A DNA stretch of 34,879 nucleotides from the NCBI GenBank assembly GCA_964432875.1, contig CAYSPJ010000048.1, positions 1 to 34,879 of the forward strand, read 5' to 3'. Numbering within the stretch: the stretch's first letter is position 1; each line of letters starts with the position of its first letter. The notes beneath the pieces are model-generated. The model searched no databases. It was not told where the DNA came from and was given only the letters and a program-made list of their open reading frames with translations. Both the position numbers and the translations under genes were made by a program. Origin of the DNA: JACJYE01 sp964432875. GTDB taxonomy: Bacteria; Bacteroidota; Bacteroidia; Chitinophagales; Saprospiraceae. Of the stretch, positions 8,125 through 14,444 are shown one piece after another.

Positions 8125-8175
8125 AGGGATGGCATCCCTCGCAGGGGTATTCCATGGCTTAGGGATGCCATCCCT
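8125..8175. repeat. Inverted repeat between tolC-like and adaptor genes
   Basis: AGGGATGGCATCCCT (8125..8139) and AGGGATGCCATCCCT (8161..8175) are exact reverse complements separated by 21 bp. Each arm is also itself a near-palindrome (AGGGAT/ATCCCT). The right arm ends 4 bp from the TolC-like stop codon, so the transcript would fold immediately after that gene. There is no T-run. Possible roles are differential mRNA stability within the operon or a mobile palindrome. Confidence 0.75.
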
Positions 8176-8179
8176 TCGC

Positions 8180-9568
8180 TTACGGCAGCGGATAGGCAGC
8201 CACGGCCCGTTCGAACTCGGCCAATTGAGCCTGGTAGCTGTAGCGGGCGATGGAGCGCATCTGCTCGGACTGGGTCATTTGGGTACGGGCCTGGGTAAAT
8301 TCGATGAGGTTGGCTTGCCCCTGGCTATATTTCTTCTCTACCAGGCGGAAAGCCTCTCGGGTGGCTTCTACTTCGGCCTGAGCTTTACCGATGCGGGTAT
8401 ATGCCGCTTCGAGGCCGTAAAAGGCATTGATGGCCTGCAGTTCGATTTGGCGGCTGGTTTCCGCTTTGCGGTTTTCCAGTTCCAAGCGGGCTACTTTAGC
8501 CTGCTCCGTGCGGGCTTTGGCGCTGCGGTCGAAGAGGGTCCAGCTCAGCACGGCAGAGCCGAGGAAGAAATCGGCATCGCGGTCGAGTTTGTAGTTGATG
8601 CCCTGCACGCCGTAATCAGCTTGGATGCCGAGCTGGGGCAAGAAGCTGCCTTTCTCCAGTTGCACCTGGTTGTCGCGGGCAGACAGGTAGAAATTAAGCT
8701 GCTGAAACTCCTCGCGGTTTTGCAGCGCCAGCCGCCGGGCCTCCTCCAGGTTGGCCGCCGCCAAAGCTGGCGCCTCGGCGGGCAGCAGCTCGATGGGGGC
8801 TTCGAAGTCGCGGTTGAGCAGGAAGTTGAAATAAGCGCGCGCCATCTTGGCATCTTTCTCCGCTTCGGCCAGTTGCTGGGCCACCGCCTGCACGTCTGCC
8901 TGGGCAGCATAGACCGCGTCGAGGGTGATTTTGTGGTTGCGGTAGAGGCTTTCGGTGGTGCGCAGGCCTTCTTCCGCCAGCGCTTGGGCGTTTTGTAGTA
9001 TTTCCACCCCCTGCCAGGCCTGAGCACAGTTGTAATAAGCCGTCTTGACTTCCTTGACCAGTTCGCGCTTATAGATGTCGGCCGATATTTTTTCCGCCTC
9101 CGCCAGGTTTTCCTGGATGCGGTGGTTGTAGAGGATGGCGCTGTTGAAGACCGGCATCTGCAGGCGCAGCACGCTTTCCTGTTCAGTGGGGCGCAGGAAG
9201 TTTTCCTTCACATTACTAATCGGGGGATATTCTGGAATAGCAGGGTAGTCGGGATAAGCCGCTGCCGCCACGCTATTGAGCAGGTTGAGGTTTTGGAAAA
9301 CCGGGTTGACCAGATCGCCGACCGGGATGATGAAAGCGCGGCCGCCGCGGGCCACCGAGTAGCGCGCCTGGATGGAGAGCTTGGGGAAAAACAGCCCCCT
9401 GGCTTCTTCCAGCACCGCCAGGCTCTGGCGGTAGGAGAGTTCCTTTTGCTGTAAAGCGATATTGCTCTGCAGGGCTTGCTGGATGTAGGCGTCCAGATAG
9501 CCGGATTGTGCCGAAGCGCTTAAGGTGATGAGGGAAAATAGGGCCAGCAGCGGGTGCATCAAATTCAT
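8180..9568 (-). CDS. TolC-family outer-membrane efflux channel
   Basis: A 462-residue outer-membrane factor that forms the exit duct of the efflux complex. A signal peptide (MNLMHPLLALFSLITLSASAQ) starts at the chosen ATG; an in-frame ATG seven codons earlier would break the usual short n-region. Residues of about 30-460 show the duplicated alpha-helical/beta architecture of TolC proteins: long Gln/Ala/Glu-rich helices (ALQSNIALQQKELSYRQSLA and, later, ARLELENRKAETSRQIELQA) separated by short strands (IQADYGVQGINYKLD). Length fits the family. It is the first gene of the minus-strand operon with the adaptor and RND pump. A promoter with -33 TTGG and -7 GAACTTTG lies just upstream. Confidence 0.92.
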   Translation of the reverse strand: MNLMHPLLALFSLITLSASAQSGYLDAYIQQALQSNIALQQKELSYRQSLAVLEEARGLFFPKLSIQARYSVARGGRAFIIPVGDLVNPVFQNLNLLNSVAAAAYPDYPAIPEYPPISNVKENFLRPTEQESVLRLQMPVFNSAILYNHRIQENLAEAEKISADIYKRELVKEVKTAYYNCAQAWQGVEILQNAQALAEEGLRTTESLYRNHKITLDAVYAAQADVQAVAQQLAEAEKDAKMARAYFNFLLNRDFEAPIELLPAEAPALAAANLEEARRLALQNREEFQQLNFYLSARDNQVQLEKGSFLPQLGIQADYGVQGINYKLDRDADFFLGSAVLSWTLFDRSAKARTEQAKVARLELENRKAETSRQIELQAINAFYGLEAAYTRIGKAQAEVEATREAFRLVEKKYSQGQANLIEFTQARTQMTQSEQMRSIARYSYQAQLAEFERAVAAYPLP

Positions 9569-9586
9569 GTGATGGTATTTTTGCTG

Positions 9587-9618
9587 CAAAGTTCGCCTAT
9601 CCCCCCCATACTTGCCAA
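9587..9618 (-). promoter_or_regulatory. Candidate Bacteroidota promoter of the efflux operon
   Basis: On the minus strand TTGG (9615..9618) and GAACTTTG (9587..9594) are separated by 20 bp. This matches the Bacteroidota -33/-7 spacing, with one mismatch to TAnnTTTG. The start codon is at 9568. Confidence 0.5.
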
Positions 9619-9653
9619 GCGGATTCCGATGAATCGTCGTTATGGCGGGGTGA

Positions 9654-9698
9654 ATCGTGGCAACCGAGCATCGGGAGTAGATGCTCGGTTGCCACGAT
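9654..9698. repeat. 18-bp perfect hairpin
   Basis: Arms 9654..9671 and 9681..9698 are exact reverse complements (ATCGTGGCAACCGAGCAT and partner) around a 9-base loop, CGGGAGTAG. It lies between the barrel remnant stop (9709) and the efflux promoter. There is no T-run on either side, so a simple intrinsic terminator is not favoured. It may be a dispersed palindromic repeat. Confidence 0.8.
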
Positions 9699-9708
9699 AT
9701 TGCAGATG

Positions 9709-10062
9709 CTATTGGCGGGTGGGGATGAAATACTGGAAGCCAAGGCGGAAGAGCAGTTCAGATCCATCGGCCGCGCTCCGGAGCGCCCTGGTGTTGACTT
9801 GATAGCGGAAGTTGCCTTCCAGCGCCAATTCCGGGCGGAGGAAATATAACAGGCCTGTTTCGGCGAAGGGGGCGAGGTTGAACGCGCTGCTCGCTGCGGT
9901 ATCGGAGGTCCAGAGGAAACTGCTGCCGGCGCCAGCATAGGGGCGGAGCCGCCGGGCTGGATTGGCGCCGGGATAGTAGCGCAGCACGGGCAGCAGCCCA
10001 GCCACTTCGCTAATCCTGGCGCTGCCATTAAAAGTTTTTATCTTTTGAGCGCCAAGGCTTTC
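9709..10062 (-). pseudogene. C-terminal remnant of an outer-membrane beta-barrel protein
   Basis: This frame is open from just after a TAG at 10063 to a TAG at 9709 (117 codons), with no ATG. The best start is a GTG at 10005 that begins mid-domain. The translation reads as barrel strands: SARISEVAGLLPVLRYYPG, LRPYAGAGSSFLW, FAETGLLYFLRPELALEGNF, and the closing LLFRLGFQYFIPTRQ with an aromatic near the end. A normal member would have a signal peptide and several more strands upstream; none is present. The competing frame (9597..10028) begins with ATG but gives Pro/Ser-rich non-protein-like sequence. It is most likely a 5'-deleted gene. The alternative is a short unusual barrel using GTG. Confidence 0.55.
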
Positions 10063-10131
10063 CTACTTCTCCCTTTTTTATTGATTAGCTTTGCCTGAGC
10101 CAAATCCTGAAGAACATTTACCGCATCCTTC

Positions 10132-10746
10132 CTATAACCCCTCCGCCCTCAAATCCTCCCAATTTTCCCCATTCCCCGCCACTACTACCGTCCCTACCAG
10201 CCCATGCAGGTGCAGTTCCAGGGCCTGGGCGAGCTGACGGCGAAAGGCGAGCCGGGCTTGTTCCGTTTCCAACCATAAGACAAAGGTGATGTGTTGGGGC
10301 AATGGCTGCAAGTGGCAAGCATGAGCCCAGAAGCGCCAGTCCCAGCCATGAGGGCGTAAGTGTAGCAACAAGGGCTGGAGCAGGCGGAACAACCATTTGC
10401 GTTGGTAATAGCCGCCGATGGCTTCCAGCCCACGCAGCGTATCCGTTGCTTTTTGGGCGATGGCGGCTGCCAGGGCTTGAGGATTGGCCAAGACGGCTTC
10501 GACAGGGTTGGCCTGCTGGATATGCGGCTGAGGGCGGTAGTTTTTAACTTCCACCAGCACCAGCCGCTCACCATTAATAGCAATAAAATCGACGCCCTTC
10601 AGGCCTGCGCCGCTCAGGCCTTGAAAGAAGCGGTGTTGGTCGTATTTTTTTACGGTCCAGGCCGGCTCGAAGCCAAAGCGCAGGCCGCTTTCTGTGAATT
10701 CGGTCAATTTGCTTGCTGGCTGTTTTTCGGCAGACAAGTTAAGCAA
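10132..10746 (-). CDS. Hypothetical protein with PD-(D/E)xK-like nuclease motif
   Basis: I do not recognise the family. About 204 residues are protein-like from a TTG at 10746. The open frame reaches a further 64 codons upstream, but those residues are translated heptamer repeat and other intergenic DNA, and no ATG lies in between, so the start is uncertain. Residues of about 51-70 read KGVDFIAINGERLVLVEVKN. The Asp at about 53, then Glu-x-Lys at 66-68 on a hydrophobic strand, is the classic layout of the PD-(D/E)xK phosphodiesterase core (restriction-endonuclease-like or Holliday-junction-resolvase-like). The rest is Leu/Gln/Trp-rich helix (WLFRLLQPLLLHLRPHGWDW). It has no methylase or other partner nearby, so a restriction system is not supported. 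Confidence 0.6.
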   Translation of the reverse strand: MLNLSAEKQPASKLTEFTESGLRFGFEPAWTVKKYDQHRFFQGLSGAGLKGVDFIAINGERLVLVEVKNYRPQPHIQQANPVEAVLANPQALAAAIAQKATDTLRGLEAIGGYYQRKWLFRLLQPLLLHLRPHGWDWRFWAHACHLQPLPQHITFVLWLETEQARLAFRRQLAQALELHLHGLVGTVVVAGNGENWEDLRAEGL

Positions 10747-10847
10747 TTTGTGGTTTTGGCGGCATATTTTTGCCGTGGCATGCTGGTTGCAGGCTGGTTG
10801 ATGACAAGAGATACTCACTACGGGCACTTGAGGTGAAAATTTTGATT

Positions 10848-10889
10848 GCGAGTTTCGAGCTACGAGTTTCGAGCTGCGAGTTTTGAGCG
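10848..10889. repeat. Heptamer tandem array (NCGAGYT), six units
   Basis: Six 7-bp units read GCGAGTT, TCGAGCT, ACGAGTT, TCGAGCT, GCGAGTT, TTGAGCG. It is the same family as 6681..6770. It falls in the over-long N-terminal frame of the PD-(D/E)xK-like gene and is judged non-coding. Confidence 0.75.
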
Positions 10890-10980
10890 GCTTGTAGCCT
10901 GTAGTTTGATGCTCTCTATTCCGAATTTCACCACTCATGCCTGCGCGGATGATGGCGCTTTATCCTGGAAAACAGGCTCC

Positions 10981-11565
10981 TTATCCAGTTAGCCCCTTCA
11001 TCAGCAAGTTGCAGACTTGCTGTTCCAACTCCTCGGCGGTGATTTTCCGGCCGGGCTTATACCAGTCGTACAGCCAGCGCACCGAGGAAAAGAGGGTGTG
11101 CATGGCAATAATGGGGGCAACCGCCTGGAATTCGCCAGCTTGGATGCCGGCTTCGATGAGGAGCTGGAAGCGGCCTTCATAGTCTTTGCGCAGGGCCTTG
11201 AATTCCGATAGATGAGGCTCGTTGAGGTGGCGCCACTCGTCGTTGAAGGCGGTGACGGAGGTGAGGTCTTCGGTGGCGGTGCGGATGTGGAGCCGCAGCA
11301 GCTTGCCGATTTTATCGGTGGCGCTGGCTTCCATGCCTTCTACTTCCTCCATTGCCCGCAGGAAGCGTTGCGCATTCTGAAAGCAGATATCGCGGAGTAT
11401 TTCCTCCTTGGAGCTGATGTGGTTGTACAGGCTGGAGGCCCGGAGGCTGACCGCCTCGGCCAGGTCGCGCATCGAAGTAGCAGAGTAGCCCTTGTCGCGA
11501 AACAGGCGGGCAGCGGCTTCCTGGATGGCCTCTTTTTTGGTTTTGTGTTCTTCTACAATTGGCAT
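10981..11565 (-). CDS. TetR/AcrR-family transcriptional regulator
   Basis: A 194-residue DNA-binding repressor. The N-terminal TetR domain is clear: KKEAIQEAAARLFRDKGYSA (helix 1), TSMRDLAEAV (helix 2), SLYNHISSKEEIL (recognition helix and following turn), about residues 10-57. The remaining helices form a ligand-binding/dimer domain with Trp/His-rich stretches (FNDEWRHLNEPHLSEF, SSVRWLYDWYKPGR). ATG at 11565 is the first in frame and fits the family length. It follows paaE by 23 bp on the same strand, so the two are probably co-transcribed. A palindrome upstream of paaE is a natural autoregulatory operator. An acyl-CoA ligand such as phenylacetyl-CoA, as for PaaR-type TetR proteins, is an inference from the neighbour. 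Confidence 0.92.
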   Translation of the reverse strand: MPIVEEHKTKKEAIQEAAARLFRDKGYSATSMRDLAEAVSLRASSLYNHISSKEEILRDICFQNAQRFLRAMEEVEGMEASATDKIGKLLRLHIRTATEDLTSVTAFNDEWRHLNEPHLSEFKALRKDYEGRFQLLIEAGIQAGEFQAVAPIIAMHTLFSSVRWLYDWYKPGRKITAEELEQQVCNLLMKGLTG

Positions 11566-11588
11566 GGCATTTGTCTTTACTTGCGGGT

Positions 11589-12662
11589 TTAGCTGTCAAA
11601 ATCTACAAAGACCCGGTCGGTAGTAGGGTGCGATTGGCAGGTCAAGATGTAGCCGGCGGCCACTTCCTCGGGTTCGAGCGCATAGTTTACCTCCATGATT
11701 GCGTTGCCTTCCCGCAGCTTGGCGCGGCAGGTGCAGCAAACGCCGCCTTTGCAAGCGAAGGGCAAGTCCGCCCCGGCGCGCAGTGCCGCCTCCAGGATGG
11801 TGTCGCCATCAGAAGACAGCGGGAACTCGAAGGTGTTATCGTCCAGTTTGATGGTGATGAGCGATTCGACTTTGGGGCCTTGCTCGGCCTTTGGTGCGCT
11901 GGTGCCCCGGCCTTTGCTATCTGCCGTTGTGAAGAGCTCAAAATGTATCTTTTTGGGGTTGACGCCCTGGGCAGCAAGTTCGCTGCGGATTTCATGGATC
12001 ATCTCTTCCGGGCCGCAGAGGAAGTATTCGTCCACCTCCAGGGGGGCGAGCAGGGTGTTGCAAAATTCCCGGCACTTCTTGCCCGTGATGCGCCCGGTAA
12101 ATAAGCTGCTGCCCAAATGTTCCCGGCTCAGCACATGGTGCACGCTAAGCCGGCCCATATAGAGGTTTTTAAGGCCTTCTATCTCTTCGTGGAAAATGAT
12201 AGAATCGCTGCGGCGGTTGCCGTAGAAGAGCGTAAACGCGCTTTTAGGCTCTTGCTGCAGTACGGCTTTCATAATGGAGAGTACCGGCGTGATGCCGCTG
12301 CCGGCGGCGAAAGCGGCATAGTGTTTTTCGTGACCGGGGTTGAGCGGGGTGAAAAAACGGCCCATGGGCGTCATCACCTCCAGAGTATCGCCAGCTTGCA
12401 ATTGCTCGGTAGCGAAAGTGGAAAAGCGCCCACCATCCACTTTTTTGATCGCTACCCGCAATTCTTCATCTGCCGGGTTGGCGCAGATAGAATAAGAGCG
12501 GCGCACCTCTTCTCCATCGATGGCTGTTTTGAGGGTCAGGTGCTGCCCCTGGGTGAAGCGGTAGGCTTCGCTCAGCTCTTCGGGCACATCAAAGGTCACC
12601 GAGATGCAGTCCGCCGTCTCCCGGCGGATTGCTTTGACTGTTAAGGGATGAAATTTTGGCAT
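11589..12662 (-). CDS. paaE: Phenylacetyl-CoA epoxidase reductase subunit PaaE
   Basis: A 357-residue NAD(P)H-dependent flavin/iron-sulfur reductase that feeds electrons to the PaaABCD ring-1,2-epoxidase of phenylacetate degradation. Domain order fits PaaE: an FAD-binding domain with RRSYS (about 54-58), an NAD(P)-binding domain starting FAAGSGITPVLSI (118-130) with FLCGPEE (214-220), then a C-terminal plant-type [2Fe-2S] ferredoxin domain. Its cluster ligands are visible: Cys 304, 309 and 312 in CKGGVCCTC and Cys 342 in ILTCQSHP. Length is near that of E. coli PaaE. ATG at 12662 starts right at the domain; upstream frame residues are promoter DNA. No paaA, B, C or D is in the window. A reductase serving another oxygenase remains possible. 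Confidence 0.85.
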   Translation of the reverse strand: MPKFHPLTVKAIRRETADCISVTFDVPEELSEAYRFTQGQHLTLKTAIDGEEVRRSYSICANPADEELRVAIKKVDGGRFSTFATEQLQAGDTLEVMTPMGRFFTPLNPGHEKHYAAFAAGSGITPVLSIMKAVLQQEPKSAFTLFYGNRRSDSIIFHEEIEGLKNLYMGRLSVHHVLSREHLGSSLFTGRITGKKCREFCNTLLAPLEVDEYFLCGPEEMIHEIRSELAAQGVNPKKIHFELFTTADSKGRGTSAPKAEQGPKVESLITIKLDDNTFEFPLSSDGDTILEAALRAGADLPFACKGGVCCTCRAKLREGNAIMEVNYALEPEEVAAGYILTCQSHPTTDRVFVDFDS

Positions 12663-12713
12663 AGCCTGGCTTTTTTCTACTCGCCCAAGCCTGATGGCCC
12701 GGTGTTTTACAAT

Positions 12714-12740
12714 GCGAATGAACGTTCGTTTGCAAAGGTA
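12714..12740 (-). promoter_or_regulatory. paaE promoter -7 element overlapping a palindromic operator
   Basis: 12714..12733 reads GCGAATGAACGTTCGTTTGC, a 20-bp palindrome with 16 of 20 symmetric bases and a perfect GAACGTTC core, as expected for a TetR-type operator. On the minus strand TACCTTTG (12733..12740) matches the Bacteroidota -7 element TAnnTTTG and abuts the palindrome, so the transcription start would lie inside the operator. It is about 52 bp upstream of the paaE ATG. Repression by the co-transcribed TetR protein is inferred. Confidence 0.65.
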
Positions 12741-12796
12741 CAAAAAACGGGAGAATGGGAAAAGAAAGTTGAAGGCTTATGTGGCGGGAGAACACA

Positions 12797-12832
12797 AAAA
12801 GTGTGCCCCAACTACATTTGAAGCACACTTTT
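12797..12832 (-). terminator. Intrinsic terminator of rpsT
   Basis: AAAAGTGTGC (12797..12806) and GCACACTTTT (12823..12832) form a 10-bp perfect stem. On the minus strand it is followed by TTTTTGTGTT, a good T-run. It lies 31 bp past the rpsT stop codon and just upstream of the paaE promoter. Confidence 0.8.
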
Positions 12833-12862
12833 AGCCAGCAGCGCCGGAGGCGCGGCGATTGA

Positions 12863-13117
12863 TTAAGCGAGGCGGCCGATATGGCGCATCAAGCTGCTCT
12901 TGAGGTTGGCAGCTTTGTTTTTGTGCCAGGTGCCTCTCTTGGCCAGGCGGTCAACCATGCTGAGTACCTTGGGCAAAAACTGCTCAGCGGCTTCCTTGTC
13001 AGACATGGCGCGCAGGTTTTTAATGGAGGTACGGGTCGTTTTCTTGTAGAAACGATTGCGCAGCTTGCGCAGCAAGTCTTGGCGGATGCGTTTTTTAGCA
13101 GATTTGTGGTGTGCCAT
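12863..13117 (-). CDS. rpsT: 30S ribosomal protein S20 (bS20)
   Basis: An 84-residue, Lys/Arg-rich helical protein that binds 16S rRNA during small-subunit assembly. The N-terminus MAHHKSAKKRIRQDLLRKLR and the C-terminal KRGTWHKNKAANLKSSLMRH are characteristic of S20. Length is normal. The start is the only ATG in frame. It is monocistronic: a clear promoter lies 49 bp upstream (13166..13196) and a hairpin terminator lies downstream (12797..12832). Confidence 0.98.
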   Translation of the reverse strand: MAHHKSAKKRIRQDLLRKLRNRFYKKTTRTSIKNLRAMSDKEAAEQFLPKVLSMVDRLAKRGTWHKNKAANLKSSLMRHIGRLA

Positions 13118-13165
13118 TTATTAACTAAGTTTTATTGCTCGATGACTGTTTTTCCAAATGAGGCG

Positions 13166-13196
13166 CAAAGTTAAGGCTTCTTCTCGTAATTGCCAA
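13166..13196 (-). promoter_or_regulatory. rpsT promoter (TTGG-N19-TAACTTTG)
   Basis: On the minus strand -33 TTGG (13193..13196) and a perfect -7 TAACTTTG (13166..13173) are 19 bp apart, matching the Bacteroidota consensus. The rpsT ATG is at 13117. Confidence 0.75.
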
Positions 13197-13328
13197 GTAT
13201 TGTGCAGGAAATTCTTTCGGTACGGTCTGGCGGCAGCGATTTTGCAGCTTTTTTCGAGTAAAACTGGCAATTATCCAAAGAAGCCCTATCTTTTCGGCCT
13301 GTTAGCTAACCACAATCAATATTTTTCT

Positions 13329-14054
13329 ATGAGAAGAATGCTACTGCTTATGTTTTTCTTTGGGCTGCTCAGCACGGCTGGCCAGGCTCAAATCTGGGTT
13401 GAGCTGGGCCTCAAAGGCATGATGGGCATGACCGGCTTCCACAACAAAAACCTCGCTAATGATAGCCGGTACGACCAGCAGTTGGGTTTGGCCACTTCGG
13501 TAGGAGGGGTCTTGGGGTTCAATTTTGGAGACTACCACGGCCTCAATGTGGAAGCTTTGTCAGCTACTCACCATCAATCTTTTTCCTTTCGCGGCACCGA
13601 CGGCCTAAACAACACCGTCAATATGAAATGGAAAAGTACGGACCTTTACCTGGTGTACCGTTGGTATCGGGACAATGGCGCTTTCCTGGAGCTAGGCCCC
13701 AAAATCACCTATATCCATGAGGTGCAGCAAGCGCTGGGTACGGATTGGGCCAAGGTGAACGACCAGTATGCCGCCCAGTATTACTCTGCCGTTTTGGGCG
13801 TCGGCGGCTTTGTGGTTGCCAATGAGATACTGGCGATCAAAACCGGCATACGGGCCGAATATGCGCTGACCGACCTCGTCTCCGAACAGGGTAGGGTCAA
13901 TGGCTATCCTGCGCCCTATACTGCTTTCGAAAGCTATGCTGAGACGCGCCCTTTCCGCCTGGGTATGTATCTGGAAATCACTTTTGGCGTCGGCGGCTTG
14001 GCCCAGTCCATGTGTGGAGACCGGGGGTTTATTTTTGGCTCTGCTTATAAGTAG
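13329..14054 (+). CDS. Predicted outer-membrane beta-barrel protein
   Basis: A 241-residue secreted protein with a signal peptide (MRRMLLLMFFFGLLSTAGQA, cleavage near QAQ). The mature part has alternating polar and aromatic strands typical of an eight-stranded porin-like barrel of Bacteroidota: WVELGLKGMMGMTGF, GGVLGFNFGDYHGLNVEAL, TDLYLVYRWYRDNGAFLELG, AILAIKTG-type strands, and FRLGMYLEITFGVGG near the end. Function is unknown; these proteins are often annotated only as outer membrane beta-barrel. ATG 13329 is chosen because the open frame upstream encodes no signal peptide. Its residues near the end (QSMCGDRGFIFGSAYK) run past the last obvious strand, which is a little unusual. It stands alone, with sucA 390 bp downstream. 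Confidence 0.75.
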   Translation: MRRMLLLMFFFGLLSTAGQAQIWVELGLKGMMGMTGFHNKNLANDSRYDQQLGLATSVGGVLGFNFGDYHGLNVEALSATHHQSFSFRGTDGLNNTVNMKWKSTDLYLVYRWYRDNGAFLELGPKITYIHEVQQALGTDWAKVNDQYAAQYYSAVLGVGGFVVANEILAIKTGIRAEYALTDLVSEQGRVNGYPAPYTAFESYAETRPFRLGMYLEITFGVGGLAQSMCGDRGFIFGSAYK

Positions 14055-14444
14055 TGTCGGTCCATTTATTCAAGTGTCGGGGCTTTTAGCGTTCGAGAGC
14101 AAGGCCCCAAAACCGGAGACTTCAGCGTGGGGCCCTTATCCCACGCTTCGTGAGCGTAAAAGAGGATTTTTGGGTCGAGCGTAACGCAGCTATCGGACTA
14201 TAAAGACAGGCACTAAGTAGGGCAATCCGAGAACCCGATCCTCCCTTTAATTGTTTTTACCCAAAGCCCCTGGCAAGGCTGAGTGGGTCAAGGCTGTTTT
14301 TTTTGTCCTAATCTGCCGATGTGCCACACTTTGCGCTATTTTTGCGGCCAAGTTTTGGAAAATGTGAGCATTTCATCATCAAAACTGCTACACATCTAAA
14401 AATCTATATATTTTTGCACAAAAATAAATTAAGGCATAAGACAG
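14055..14444. other. Gene-free region upstream of sucA with possible attenuator
   Basis: 390 bp. An 8-bp stem pairs AGCGTGGG (14124..14131) with CCCACGCT (14140..14147). An alternative 5-bp stem, ACGCT/AGCGT, uses the same right arm, so the two are mutually exclusive. Two TATTTTTG sequences (14337..14344 and 14409..14416) match the -7 consensus. A T-run lies near 14297..14304. No ORF is convincing. Confidence 0.5.
14409..14416 (+). promoter_or_regulatory. Candidate -7 element of sucA
   Basis: TATTTTTG matches TAnnTTTG and lies 28 bp before the sucA ATG. A second identical octamer sits at 14337..14344. Neither has a convincing -33 TTTG/TTGG at the usual distance. Confidence 0.4.

Noticed and set aside
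9597..10028. ATG-started 143-codon frame overlapping the barrel remnant
   Set aside because: The translation is Pro/Ser/Cys-rich and structureless. The other frame reads as barrel strands ending in a typical aromatic terminus.
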